Source of the DNA: Haplomitrium mnioides
Taxonomy: Eukaryota; Marchantiophyta; Haplomitriopsida; Calobryales
Reading direction: 5' to 3'
Assembly: GCA_049999725.1 (NCBI GenBank)
Contig: JBNGIS010020630.1
Span: 1 to 46,912, forward strand
DNA: 46,912 nucleotides
Shown: positions 22,455 through 33,992 of the stretch, piece by piece
Layout of the letters: every line of letters starts with the position of its first letter
Numbering within the stretch: the first letter of the stretch is position 1
Position numbers and translations under genes: made by a program
Notes under the pieces: model-generated
Told to the model about the DNA's origin: nothing
Databases searched by the model: none
Seen by the model: the letters and a program-made list of their open reading frames with translations, nothing else

Positions 22455-24878
22455 TGCTACATACAAAAGCAATCGATTTAGTAAGCTTTGTGAACAGCTT
22501 AGAGGGAGAAAATGAGCCACCTAACATCAAGTTGTCTATATCATGAGTCCATATGGCGCACTTGTGAGGCTAAAGAGTGCTTCTGCTCACCAACAAAGAT
22601 CATCCAATGTCTCTGGATTGGCAAGTTCAGTTGGAAGATGACTTGGAAAATTCAAAGCAATGAGTGTAGATTGAGGCTAACATGAAAGTGTGACAAGAAG
22701 GGGGCAGCAATTTTTTCCCTTCCCTTCTTGTTCTTGAAAATCCTGTTGGAACTTAAAAGCTACAAAACTTTCATATGAAGAGAAGGTAAAAGAGGTTTTT
22801 GTGGAAAAGCCTATGATCAATAGCCCCTTCAATGTTATTCTTTCAAGAAGAATTTATTTGAACATAGAGGAGTGTGGCATGGGCTAATAGATAAAAGAGA
22901 ACCTATGAGAAGCAACCAATTTGCATGCAATTGCAAGTTGTTAGTCTTGATTGTTGAAGTTGATTGAGTAGAAGAACAACAAACTGTAGAGGTTTATTGT
23001 CCTACACGTGTGGAAAGGGAAATTCCTTCATCAATCATCAGCAAATTTCCTTAACAATCGGAGATTTAATCATGTTGAATGTCAATAGGCTGATTTTGTA
23101 AGGAGGTGCTTACAAATGGGTTTCAAGTTGAACTGATCTTCAAGTTTATAGAGTCAAACCAAAGAATAGCAAGATTTTGAAAATTCACAAGGGTTTGCAT
23201 CGGTTGAAAGTTTTCAAAGCATAATAGTACGAGTCTGGTTTGTGATCAGATTTTGAGCTTGAAGTCCAGTCAATTTTTGAAGGGGTTGGAGACTCGTTTT
23301 GTGGGTGTAAAAAAATAGTCAAAGAAGGGGAGGGGATTGCTATCTTCTTGGAAAGGATTGTCAAAGGGAAGTATTGTTGTTGTCTTTGATCAAAGTTGGA
23401 CTTTGTCAAACAATTTAAAGATCCAGCCTAGGCGCTCTATTTTTCATGAGCAAGAGGTAGATCTGGAGATTGAATTGAAGAGCAGAACAAGTATTGGAGA
23501 TTCGATAAGAAGAAATAGTAGGTTGTAGAAAGGGCACTTGCAGTCATGCAACTGAACCCCTTGTTGATTGTGCTTGGTTTAAAGCAGGTTGGTGCTACAT
23601 CCTTTTGGATCACAATCAAGAAAGAAGACCCAAATAACATCTCGTGGCGCAATGCTCATGTATGTGAAACTCGTCAAAGACTACCCTTTGCCATATTCAA
23701 GTATTGGCAACAACAAAGCAGCACTGCAAGCAATCGATTGCAAATATGTTGTCAAGAGGAGCTCCAATGGTGATAACTAGTAAGGCTGCATTATCATATT
23801 AAAGGAGAAGATATCTATGATGGGAGTATGGAAACCTTCAAGTGTCTTGCCCTAATCGTTCAAGTAGAGAGGTTTGTTAGGCCAAAGTTAAGTAAGAGGA
23901 AATGATAGATCTAGGATAAGGGTGATGTTCAAACAATATAAAACTCATGAGCAAAGAAGGATGGAATATTAGTAGAGTAGTGTAGTAGTCTTTTTTGTGT
24001 GCAATCTGAAGCAATGCAACAAGCCTCTCAACTGTCAAACAAAGTAGACATTGTTCATCACTGTGAACACATTTAGCAAGGTCTTATTTGGTGGAGGCAA
24101 GATAATTTCTGTTGCAGCAATAGGGTAGCCATTGCTTGCACTTGCACATGGTGTGTGCTTGTAAGGTAGTTGGTTCACATATGAAGAGAAGAAATACACG
24201 ATGTGAGATCAAAGAGATAAAAAGAAGGGAGGCCTTGTCTACTTTGGGATGATGAAGAAATCTCCTAACCTAAGCTAAAAAGGAGGATGCTCTGTTTTCA
24301 GCTCAGGAAAAAAAATATCATAATGACATAAAGCGTGCTACCAATAGTTCATCTCGAGATATAGATAGCATGGTGTTTGCGTAGAGTGGGAACTAGTGAT
24401 CAAGAAAAGAAGACATCGATGAGTGGGAAAAGGGAATTTGGCATTGGAGCCCTATTTTGAATTGGATAATACTACAAAAGTAAATTGCTTATTGTTCCAG
24501 CCCTTATGCACTATGTTTTTTTATATCTTGACTTATTTAATGTATTAGTTTCAAGTTTATGTTATTAGTTTTTCCAGATTTTTGGATGTATACCTCGGTT
24601 TATTTGTGGTTGCATGTGATGCAATTGTACCCCAAGCTTTGTTTCAGTTTTTCTTCAGCCAAGAATGTTTCAGATCTATTGCCAAAATTGCTAGTTAAGA
24701 TCTGGCTGGGAGAGACACCATGTTATCTAGCTTTCTACTTCAATGTCCCATTCTCCTTCCAATATAGAGTTAAGTGCTATGTTGGGCTTCGCTTCTTTTC
24801 TTCTCAGCATAGCACAAAGGCAAGAATACCTGGGGGAAGAGCAAGAAAGACCAAAGCATATACAATGTACCCAACTCA
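22455..24878. repeat. First long direct repeat (2.4 kb)
   Basis: Aligns throughout with 25397-28473. Shared blocks include CATCAAGTTGTCTATATCATG (22530 and 25468), AGACACCATGTTATCTAGC (24710 and 28311) and GACCAAAGCATA near the end. It has no counterpart of the 630-bp segment found in the second copy. Open frames (for example 23546-23773) are not recognisable proteins; late in the repeat a SSSRDID-like coding trace is shared by both copies. Confidence 0.8.
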
Positions 24879-25396
24879 GCCTCAAGTAGCAACAATGGCA
24901 CTCGTTGCCTCACCAAACTCTTGTGGTTACTCATTACTCACCTATGCTACATTCTCAAATTCCAAGAAAGTTTGTTATGCTTGCCACCATGTTAGTAGAC
25001 CAGCATAGTAAGCTCTTTTTGAAAGACTAAAGTATTACATCTGCCATACCCAATTGCTTCTTCTTTGTTTCTTTTGAGGCCAAGATGGGTTATCATCTTC
25101 CAACTGCTTCTCAATGATTCCCTTTTCCTCCTAGCACACTCATACTTCATTATGAAAGTGGTTCCATCTAACTTGAGCTGCTTGCTTGTGCAAAAACATT
25201 GTGAACATGCTTGTTTAGTTTGTTTTTCCTCTCTTCATGTTTGTTTTTCATTGCATGTCATGTTAGTTTCAATTTTTGTGTGTTCAGTTTTTTCTATGTG
25301 TTGGTTTGCATTCTTTTGTTTTGTTATATAGCGAGCTTGGAGCCAAAGAAGAATACTATGTGAGCATAGAATACTTACATTTTAAAATAAAGGGTT

Positions 25397-28300
25397 TGTT
25401 ATGTGCAAAGGCAGGAGGTTTTGTAAGCTCTATGAAGAGCTTAAGAGGAGAAAAGGAGCCATCTAACATCAAGTTGTCTATATCATGAGACCATATGGTG
25501 CAATTATGAGGCTAAAGAATGTTTTTTCTCACTAGCAAAGCTCACTCAAGGTCTCTATATTAGCAAATTCAGTTGGAAGTTGACTTGGAAACTTCAAAAT
25601 CAATGAGTGTAGATTGAAGTTGACATGAATTAATGACAAGAAGCGAATAGTAGTTTTTCCCCTCCCTTTCATGTTCTTGGAAATTTTGTTAGGAACAAAA
25701 AGGTACAAAACTGCCACACAAAGAGAAGGTAAAAAGAGGCTTGTGAGAAAAAGCATAGGAGTGATAGCCTCTTCAATGTAATTCTTTTGAGAAGGATTTA
25801 TTTGAACATGGAGAGGTGTGACATGGGCTAAGTGATGGAACAAAACCCATGAGGAGCAACCAATTTGCATGAAACTACAAGTCATTTGTCTTGATTATGG
25901 AAGTTGATTGAGAAGGAAAACAACAAGTTTTAGAGGTTTTGTGTCCTGCATTTGTGAAAACGGAAGTTCCTTCATCAAACATCAACAAATTGTTTCAACA
26001 ATAGGACATTTAAACGTCAAATGTCAATAGACTAATTTTGTAAAGAAGTGCCTATGAAGGGATTCCAAGTTGAATGGATCTTTAGGTCTATGTAGTAAAA
26101 TTGAAGAGCATTACGAGTGTGGAAATTTACAAGGGCTAGTGCCCTTTAAAGGTTTTTGAAGAAGAATAATAAGAGTTTGGTTTGTGAGGTTCTAAGCTTG
26201 AAGTCTAGTTGATTTTTGAAGGATTTAGAAACTTGTTTTCTGGGTGTAAAACATAGTCAAAGAAGGGGAGGGGATTGTTATCTTCTCGCAAAAGAGTGTC
26301 AAAGAGAAGCATTGATGTTGTCTTTGATCAAAGTTGCACTTCATCAAGCAATTTAGGAATCCAGCCAAGCAGCTCAATTTGTTGTGAGCAAGAGGTAGAT
26401 CTGCAAATTGAATTGAAGAGTAGAAATGGCACTGGAGATTCGATAAGAAGATAGAGTATGTCGCATGAAGGGTGCTTGTAATCGTGCAAACAAACCTCTC
26501 AATGATTGTGTTTGGTTTAAAGCAAGCTGGTGTTGCATCATTGTGGATCAAAATCAAGAAAGGAGACCCAAATAACATGCTTGTGATGCAATGTGCGATT
26601 TTAAAGAAAGGCTCAGGTATGTGAAACTCATCAAAAGCTACCCTTTGCCATATTCAAGTCTTGGCAACAAGAAAGCATCATTGCAAGCATTTCGTTGAAG
26701 GTATGTTGTCAAGAAGAGCGCCAATATTGATAATTAGTCAAGATGCATAATTGTATTAAAGGAGAAGATGTCTATGATGGGAGGCTGTATGGAAACCTTT
26801 AAATGTCTTGCCTCAATCATTCAAGTAGAGAGGTTTGCTAGTCAAGAGTTAAGTAAGAGGAGATGATAGACCTGAGATATAGGTGATGTTAGAACAATAG
26901 ATAACTCATGAGCAAAGAAAAATGGAACATTAGTAGAGCAATGTAGTAGTCTTCTTTTTGTGCAACCTGAAGTAAGGCAACATGCGTATTAGTTGTCAAA
27001 TAGAGTAGATATCAATCACCATAGTCAACACATGTAGTAAGGTCCTATTTGGTAGAGGCAAGATAATTTTTACTACAGCAATAGGGTAGCGTTGCTTGGG
27101 CTTGCGTAGGATGTGTGTTTGTAAAGAGGCAACTCTCTCTCAATACATACATAGTTGGTTCACATGTAGAGCAGAAAAGACCTGATGTCAGGTCAAAACC
27201 AGGAATTTGGAGGATGTTTGTGCTATATTGGCTACTCTCAATGGTGGTTATGGATTGAGGGTACTACTTCAAGAACTGTTATTTAAGAGGTTGTGAATAA
27301 ATGTGCTACTAAAGGTGCTCTTGGGAAGAGGGACTCATTCCTTGGAGCATGTTGGAAAAAAACTGTAGAGTTTAGGGCTTTGAAAGTATGGAGAAGAGTC
27401 CATAGGTATTCTCTTGTGGTCATCTATAGAGGTTGGATACAACAAAATTGTTATGCAGATTGGAAGGACATGAATTCTTACTACATAGTTTGTTCAAAGC
27501 AGGTTTGAAAGTATTTTGCAAGGAAACCAATTGTTCTTCCGAAGGCTGATGATACTTTACATTTAATCAACGACACTCAAAAGTAGAGAGGACTCTAAGG
27601 TGGTGCCAACAAAGCCCTTAATGATGTCTAGCACCATAGCAACTATCATGGAGTTTGTCCTATAGGACGCGTCCAATCTGATGTTAAATTGATTATAAGA
27701 GGAATTTTATGATAACAAGAGATGAATCTGATGGAGGCAGTGCTGCCTTCCTAAGGGATTACACCATCTTCACTATGAGGCAAAGGAAGGCTATGTTGGT
27801 CAGGGCTCACAAGATAGTGGCCTATGTGATGAGAGGAAGAGAGGCCTTGTCTACTTTGAGATGATGAAGCAATCTCCTAGCCTGAGCTAAAAGAGAGGAT
27901 GCTTTGTTTTCAGCTCAGGAAGAAAAATATCATAGTGACATGAAGCGCACTACCAAAAGTTCATCTCGAGACATGGATGACATGATGTTTGCTTAGAGTG
28001 GGAACTAGTGATCAAGAAAAGAAGACACCAACCAGTGGAAAAAGGGAATTGAGTGTGTTCTGAATTGGATGATACTACAAAAGTAAATTGTATATCATTT
28101 CAGCCCTTCTATACTTTGTTTTGTATATCTTGATTTATGTATCAGTTTCAAGTTCATGTTAATAGTTTTTCCAGATTTTGAGATGTATGCCTTAGTCTAT
28201 TTGTGGTTGCATGTGATGCGATTATACCCCAAGTTTTATTGCAAGTTTTCTTTCAGCCAAGAATGTTTCAGACCTATTGCCAGAATTGCTAGTTAGGATC

Positions 28301-28473
28301 TGGCTAGGAGAGACACCATGTTATCTAGCTTTCTACTTCTCCATCCGTTTCTCCTTCCAATCTAGAACTAAATGCTATATTGGACATCCCTCCTTTTTTT
28401 CTTAGCATAGCACATAAACAAGAATACTTAGGGCAGAGTAAGAGAGACCAAAGCATAATGCAGTACACCAAAG
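25397..28473. repeat. Second long direct repeat (3.1 kb) with an extra 630-bp segment
   Basis: Homologous to the first repeat, but carries an additional segment at about 27200-27832. That segment includes a 71-codon frame (27293-27508) and a phrase reading FLRDYTIFTMRQRKAMLVRA in one frame, which resembles a true coding trace of unknown type. Either the first copy lost it or this copy gained it. Confidence 0.8.
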
Positions 28474-28558
28474 TTAACGCCAAGCAAAAACACACAACAA
28501 GAAAATAAATCAATTGCAAGAAAAAAAAACATACTAACAAAGAATTGAAAAAAAAAAC

Positions 28559-28782
28559 TTTTAGAAGACTAACCAAATCACGTGATTGAAGACGCACGAG
28601 ACCTCCAAAATGGCATTTTTAATGATTGCAAACTATTGCAATGAATGAATAGTTACAAAACACCAAAAATCTAATGTCATAGTTGTCGCAAAAGATGAAA
28701 CCATGTTGAAAATGTCATCATTTAAAAAGTGATCTCAATCATTATCCTTACATTCCTTAAGGTTGCATTCCTTGTTCTTGCT
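28559..28782 (-). pseudogene. Copy B: methyltransferase motif IV exon, 3' part (decayed)
   Basis: On the - strand DDIFNMVSSF, TLDFWCFVTIHSLQ and FAIIKNAIL match copy A's DNIFDMVSSF, TFDFLAFANINSSQ and FGIVEDALF. The nucleotides align from GGAATGTAAGGATAATG upstream to the donor-like GT at 28558-28557. The motif IV region itself, just upstream, has been replaced by the rearranged hairpin segment 28751-28916, so no DPPY equivalent can be read here. Confidence 0.6.
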
Positions 28783-28916
28783 AGACACCATGTTATCTAG
28801 CTTTCTACTTCTCCATCCGTTTCTCCTTCNNNNNNNNNNAATGCTATATTGGACATCCCTCCTTTTTTTCTTAGCATAGCACATAAGCAAGAACAAGGAA
28901 TGTAACCTTAAGGAAT
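28751..28916. other. Inverted-repeat hairpin enclosing a copied fragment and a 10-N gap
   Basis: Arms 28751-28782 and 28886-28916 are inverted copies with one mismatch over 31 bp. Between them, 28783-28885 repeats 28311-28424 from the neighbouring long repeat in the same orientation. Ten N lie in it at 28830-28839, where the source has 13 bases. The left arm is also copy B exon sequence. It may be a template-switch rearrangement or an assembly artefact. Confidence 0.8.
28830..28839. other. Assembly gap, 10 N
   Basis: Ten N within the copied fragment. The homologous source at 28311-28424 suggests the true length is about 13 bases. Confidence 0.97.
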
Positions 28917-29030
28917 CCATCTACATGCAATTGCATATCAGACTCATCTACATTAACACCTGCTTCCAAGATAGGGATAGTAGCTTCATTGGGCTACCTC
29001 GCTTTCCACTCCCTTGGCTTCTAACAATGA
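28917..29030 (-). pseudogene. Copy B: start of the methyltransferase motif IV exon (decayed)
   Basis: After an acceptor-like AG (29032-29031, - strand TTGTTAG) the frame reads KPREWKAR, then ATIPILEAGVNVDESDMQLH and VDGF. The last part matches DNDLISYVDGL in copy A. Homology is weaker near the splice site. The exon is interrupted after VDGF by the hairpin segment. Confidence 0.5.
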
Positions 29031-29067
29031 AACAAAAAAGTAGGAGAGTAAGAGACAGGGGTTGGGG

Positions 29068-29210
29068 CTCCATGCATGTATAGACCAATAAGTATAATTG
29101 CACTATGGACTAAAGAGTCCATGCATGCACATAGACTTTTTGTTGTCCAGTTATGCATAAATTCTTTCCTCCATGAGTGTATGGACTCTTTGGAGTATAG
29201 GGGCACAAGT
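29068..29210. repeat. Degraded 24-bp palindromic array in the copy B intron
   Basis: TAGACC/GGAC-type cores recur at 29083, 29108, 29134 and 29184 (steps of 25, 26 and 50). Motifs include ATGGACTAAAGAGTCC and ATGGACTCTTTGGAGT next to ATGCATGCACATAG. It sits between the ParB-like and methyltransferase exons, the same place as the intact array in copy A. Confidence 0.7.
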
Positions 29211-29249
29211 AGTAGTAGGTTTTGAGGTCAGAATAAAAAAGAAAATTAA

Positions 29250-29405
29250 TAGAAGCAAAATTCAAATAAAAACATTTTTTATTCCTCCGTATAGAAGGAA
29301 TATTTCATCCTCACCTCCTCTCAAATCAGACAACAAACCTTCAAACAAAAATAATTCATCACCTCTGCAACAACTTTGTGTCTCTTTAATTTTTGATACA
29401 TCTCT
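29250..29405 (-). pseudogene. Copy B: ParB-like exon, 3' part (beyond the LTR insertion)
   Basis: The - strand reads LKRHKVVAEVMNYFCLKVCC, followed by EEVRMKYSFYTEE and KMFLFEF. Copy A has LERHKVLAVMVKLFCCEVYC, KEGKMEYPIHTKE and KMFSFY in the same order. Stop codons at 29321-29323 and 29279-29281 fall at the same two codon positions as stops in copy A (2942 and 2984). Its other half is 39713-40372. Confidence 0.6.
29401..29405. other. Target-site duplication, left (TCTCT)
   Basis: The five bases before the left LTR are TCTCT, identical to the five bases after the right LTR (39713-39717). A 5-bp duplication is typical of LTR retrotransposon integration. Confidence 0.9.
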
Positions 29406-31340
29406 TGTCAGCTCCCTTGTCGGAGCCTTAACTCTTTCCGACAGAGTTTCCCCCGATTAAGGGCTAACTTAGTGTTTCAGGACCTTCTATAGGAGGGGCT
29501 TCGCACCAAATGGACCCCAACTTCTACTTACCAACTCTGGAGTGTTGCACAACACTCTCAACAACACCCAAACGCACACCTCCAATGCCCACAGATGCAG
29601 ATCACACCCCTTCTTCAAGCCTTAACCTCGGAAGGTCCCACTTGGAAAACAGAGGCAGTTAGAACATGGCATCCGACTCTTGGCTGCAAGGGTCTCCTAG
29701 AGGGCCCTCTCTTGGGAGCCTTGAGTGATTCTGGTTTGGCTCACAGTCATGGCCACTAACCCACAATGGCTTCAACAACCCAATCGCTCATTCACATCCA
29801 TTTCCTCAAGACACCCACGAATAGGATGCAATGCTGTTGAACCACTTTGTCATATAATTCTGGAATCCAGAACTGGACCCAATAAGTTTGTTATACAAAA
29901 TGGAACTAGGTCCCAATATCCAATTATCACACAACAATGTGGTTAGTCCTGACTTCTCCTGCCTAAGGTGTCCTCAAGATTAGCCCAATGAAATGCAGAC
30001 CTCCTAAAACTAAGAACTTCACAAAGCTACAAACAGAACACAACTCTAACAACAAAAGTAAACACAAAGACACTAGTACTATCAACAATACAATCCACGC
30101 TGTCCTACCAACAATGCAATCCTTTTCACCTTGCAAGAACCGATCTTTTCCCTCCAAATTTCCTTCAACTTCCTCTAGCAACTTCCGCCTTCCTCTTCCT
30201 TTCCACGCACGCACTCTCATCCAGATAGTTTTTCAACTTCCCTCATGAGAAGCCCTAAATTTACTTCCTCATGCTTAGAAGAGGGTTTCTTTAACTTCCA
30301 CCTCTGGAAGATAGTTCCTCTCGACTGCTGGCCACCCACTCCACCTTGAGCTTCGACTGGATATTCTATACAGCGCGCAGGCACTAACACAGCCACTCCT
30401 CTCTTTGGCTACACATGAGAATTATGATCAAAAACACCCCTCCAAGCGCCCCAAGGATTGATGCTCCTGCACAGACAAAGCTGAGACGACCCCAAGACCC
30501 CCTTGGCAGCCTCCCACGAATTCAAGCCGACAGACTCTCTTCAAAGTCACCTGGCGATCCACCTCCAAATGCTTGGTCCACCTGCAACGATGAGTCCTCC
30601 TGGATTGCCTTAGACTCTAGAGCCTCCACGCTTAGCGATTCTCAGCGCCTCTCTAGTCCACCTCCACCCCCGCTGGTCTCCTTACACAAGTCCACTCCCC
30701 ACACGTGAATCTTGGCTGGAATCTCTCCTCTCTCCCTCGCTGCCTCTTCCTCTCGAGTATGGTCTCCCACTCTCAATTTTGCATGAACAACAACCCCCTC
30801 CATCTGGCAGCGATCCCAACTATACCCCCCATGCAGAACACATCACTCCCAACGGTTTCTTGATCAAGAACGCATCTTTCCTCCTCGTTGGACTTGGCCG
30901 TTTTTCTCGTTGGCCTCTGTTTCTTGAGAAGCTGACACTTGTCAGTCAGCCCGCGTCTAATGGTATTAGTTGAAGCATTCAGGATTGGGGAAGGAAGATT
31001 TTCATAGAACTCTTGGCTAAACTCTACCTTCGATTCGTAGTGCTCTCCTTTGCAGATTTGCGATCAGGATCGCCTTGCCGTTGGACGCCTCAATAATCCC
31101 ATCGCAATCCTGGTTCGATTCCTTTGAAGCATCAGTTTGAGCGTAGACCCGAAGTAGTTGTCAACGAGGTCTTTCCGGAGAGAAATCTAAAGAGATTTAT
31201 TGGGAGAGGATTGGATTTGTAGGTCGACCCCGTAGATTGGCCAATCGTTGCATCTCGCGAGCTGATTCCTAATTTTTCCTTGATTCTCCTCGTTGCCATG
31301 CCCCCGCGATCACCCGTGGACCCCAACAAGCTGCCATGCT

Positions 31341-31660
31341 TCCCGCCAGCTGCCACGTGCTTGGAAACTCCCTCGGAACCCCGCCGTCAATCTTTGGAAC
31401 TTCGTCGTAGACCTCAAAACCTCGCAATCGCTCTCGAAACACCACATGTCGCTACGTGTCCGCGAACTCTCTTGGAACCCCGCCGTCGCTCTTCGGAATC
31501 TTGCCGTCGCTCATCGGAACTTCGCTGTCCCACTTGGAACACCACAAGTTGCCACGTGTCCGCAAACTCCATCGGAACCCCGCCGTCGCTCTTCGGAATC
31601 TCGCCATCGCTCATCGAAACTTCGCCGTTGCCCTCAGAACACCACAGGTCGCCACGTGTC
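31341..31660. repeat. 100-bp tandem repeat in the left LTR, three units
   Basis: The phrase ACCACA recurs at 31441, 31541 and 31641, followed each time by GTCG/GTTG and CCACGTGTCC-like sequence, then GCCGTCGCTCTTCGGAATC. The right LTR has only two such units (37908 and 38008). Confidence 0.9.
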
Positions 31661-31669
31661 CTGCCTTCC

Positions 31670-31930
31670 ACGTCATCCGCACAACGCCGTCCGACGCCGC
31701 CTCACAAAGGAGTAGGCAGACCGTCACATTGACGAGATTCCGCAGTTGACCCGTCGCTAACCCAGAAGAACCCTTGGATCACCTCCGGTCGCCACGTCAT
31801 CCGATACTGCGCCGTCCGACACCGCCCCGCAAAGGGGTAGGCGGACCGATGCATTGAGCGGACTCCGAAGTTGACGCGTCACCGACCCACAGGAACCCTT
31901 GGATCACCACTAAACACCATGTCATCCGTC
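31670..31930. repeat. 124/125-bp tandem repeat in the left LTR
   Basis: ACGTCATCCG (third copy ATGTCATCCG) recurs at 31670, 31794 and 31919, with GCCGTCCGAC, GGGGTAGGCGGACCG and CCTTGGATCACC at matching offsets. The right LTR keeps the same spacing (38037, 38161, 38286). Confidence 0.88.
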
Positions 31931-33348
31931 AAACAATTCACTCGTCGAGTAAGAACGGTACCTTTTGTCACCACTTCAGAACCCGTTCGCAATAAGAACT
32001 GAGGCTTCCTTCGCTTAACTCTTTCCTCCGCTTGATATAAGAACTATGGTAGACTCCCCATAGATCCCCTTCAAACTTTCAGCGTGCCCCGTCGAACTTT
32101 CATCCTCGCCAATGCCGGAACTACGATAGGTCACCCTTTCGACTGTTTGTCACTTGCTTCTTCTTCTGGCCGGATCGTCGCTTCATTGCCTTTTCGACAT
32201 ATCCTAATCTTCCTCTGGCCATATTGTCGATGAATCACCTGTTCGCCATCTTGATCTTCCCTTGGCTGGAACTTCGTTTGATCACCTTTTCGGCCCTCTT
32301 TGATCTTGTTGTGGCCGGATCGTCGCGTGATCACATTTTCGGCACCCCTCGCTCTTCGTCTTGTCAGACCTTTGCTATATTGGCGATTTGCAATCCCCTC
32401 GTGATAAGAACGATGCGCGCCGCAGATTCCCATCGAACTTTCATACCTTACTCTGTCAAACTTTCCTCCGCTTTGTCAGATCAACGATAAAGCGTCATTT
32501 CGCCTTTCATTCCTTGGTCTCTGTTTTGGCTTCTCGTCGAATCCACGTTAAGTGGGCTCCTCACGTAGGGTGGCTGATCGGAACCCAGTTAACTGGGGAT
32601 CCTCATGTAGGGAGGCTTGATCCTATTGAACACTTCGGACTCGTAGGAGCTGCTACGTCGTCCGTCAGATTCCCCGGAGTGCGGTGGGCTGCCATGTTTC
32701 TGCAGCGCTCCACGGACTCCTCAGGACTGCGGTTGTCGGTTAACTTCCAGAAGGTCGTTCCTCCTTGTTTCTGCCTTATTCTCTTCGATTCAAATTGCAC
32801 TACGATCGCCTCGAGCTCTTCTCTCTATCAAGGTGTTGCACGCCCCGAATGGTCACGAATTGAGGATGCACTTGTCAAACAGTTGGCTCCTTCCTTCTGC
32901 ATCCCGACTTTCACCCCCTCGCAATCATCTCTCGTACTCCTCCCGTGGATTCCTCTTCGATTGTGGTTGGCTCCTTTTTTCTGATCTCCCTCTCACATCG
33001 TCTTGATTCTTCTTGCTCTCCCTTGTCAGCCATGCCTTTGTCCTGTTGCTGCAAGTCCATTTGATCCCCCTGCTAGTCTTCTTACTTGACTCCTCTACAT
33101 TCCATAGAGCTCCCCCATGCATTGCAGAATTCATGACCTCCACAGAGAAAGGCAGAAAAGAAAGGAAGAGAAGGGAAAGGAGGGAGAGAAGATAGAGAGA
33201 GAAGAACGGTGCAGGATGGAATAACAACACTAAAACAATAAAATAGAATAAAACACAATAGGCTAACACAAACCGAAAGAATCAACTCGGCTTGGAAGCT
33301 CAGGATTTACAAAAATTGAAAAAACTCAAACACACCCGACCGACATAA

Positions 33349-33358
33349 CTCCCCTTTT
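33349..33358 (-). other. Polypurine tract
   Basis: The - strand reads AAAAGGGGAG, three bases upstream of the 3' LTR start (TGTCGG on the - strand). It would prime second-strand synthesis and fixes the element's orientation as - strand. Confidence 0.8.
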
Positions 33359-33359
33359 A

Positions 33360-33992
33360 ATTGTGCAGCGACCCTACAAACACCTTCCTCCTTCTGGTCT
33401 TTTTGGCCTCCTCGTGGCCGCCGCTCTGACTTCTCTTGTTGGGTGTCTTTAGTCAACATGGTCATCACACAACGCACTACTCACACAACACGAGGACAGA
33501 TAAATCACAACTCCTTCACTATCATGATGGCTAACTTTGGCCTAGATCCCATATGAAAGATGAGTCAGCATTTTCTTGTTCAGGCTAGATGCCTGCCCAG
33601 ATCAGTGGCCCTCCTGGATGCCACCTACCGTTTCTCTTCCCCAATCCACTCTGCTGGCCTTTCTCATGCCACTTTGGGGACAACGGAAAAAATCCACCAA
33701 ACGGTATCCCAACAAAACAAGAACAAACAACAACACTACACATGGTTGGTGTAGGAACATAACAAAACTATATAGAGGCCAGTGCTATTGGGCTACACTT
33801 CATATCTTCCTCTGTGTTGAGCAGAATTTTGCACAGGCTAGAGGTTAGCTCCCTTGAGGTGGATGGGCACCCTTCCGCATTGTCCACTTCCTCCACTATA
33901 TGGTGTTGAGTTTCAACATCAGATGGTTGCTGGCCTTCGATGTTGCACCCATCTACCTCCGATAACCTCCACTGTCCCACTTGATGAGGATC
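33360..33992 (-). other. Internal 3' untranslated region of the element
   Basis: Lies between the gag-like stop and the polypurine tract. A 70-codon - strand frame (33980-33768; acidic, with VDGCNIEGQQ) may be a frameshifted tail of Gag. No pol domain can be read on either strand. Confidence 0.55.

Larger units (their letters stand above)
22455..28473. mobile_element. Long-terminal-repeat-like element inserted in intron 3 of copy B
   Basis: Two diverged direct repeats (22455-24878 and 25397-28473) flank only about 520 bp. Both begin with TG when aligned (TGCTACATAC and TGTTATGTGC). A purine-rich AAAATAAAGGG precedes the second copy, like a polypurine tract for a + strand element. It fills an intron that is 95 bp in copy A. 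I found no convincing PBS or target-site duplication, so a simple tandem duplication is the alternative. The 3' limits are within some 10 bp. Confidence 0.5.
29406..33345 (-). repeat. 3' LTR (left), 3940 bp
   Basis: Starts TGTCAGC, ends CCGACA. GC-rich compared with the surroundings. Contains three units of a 100-bp repeat, two of a 124-bp repeat and about four worn units of a 49-bp repeat (32160-32345). Long open frames inside it, such as 31280-31732, follow from the repeats and GC content and are not genes. Confidence 0.93.

Noticed and set aside
24559-25008. 149-codon open frame as a gene
   Set aside because: It runs from inside the first long repeat into the internal spacer. The corresponding part of the second repeat does not keep the frame, and no domain is visible.
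28751-28916. MITE with 31-bp terminal inverted repeats
   Set aside because: The arms contain copy B exon sequence and the centre is copied from next door, with no target duplication. It fits a rearrangement or assembly error better.
30415-32984. Long Arg/Pro/Ser-rich open frames in the LTRs, up to 207 codons
   Set aside because: They come from GC-rich tandem repeats in long LTRs, are open in several frames at once and have no domain.
33768-33980. Independent small gene after gag
   Set aside because: Same strand and the same acidic style as Gag, directly after its stop in another frame. More likely a frameshifted tail or chance.
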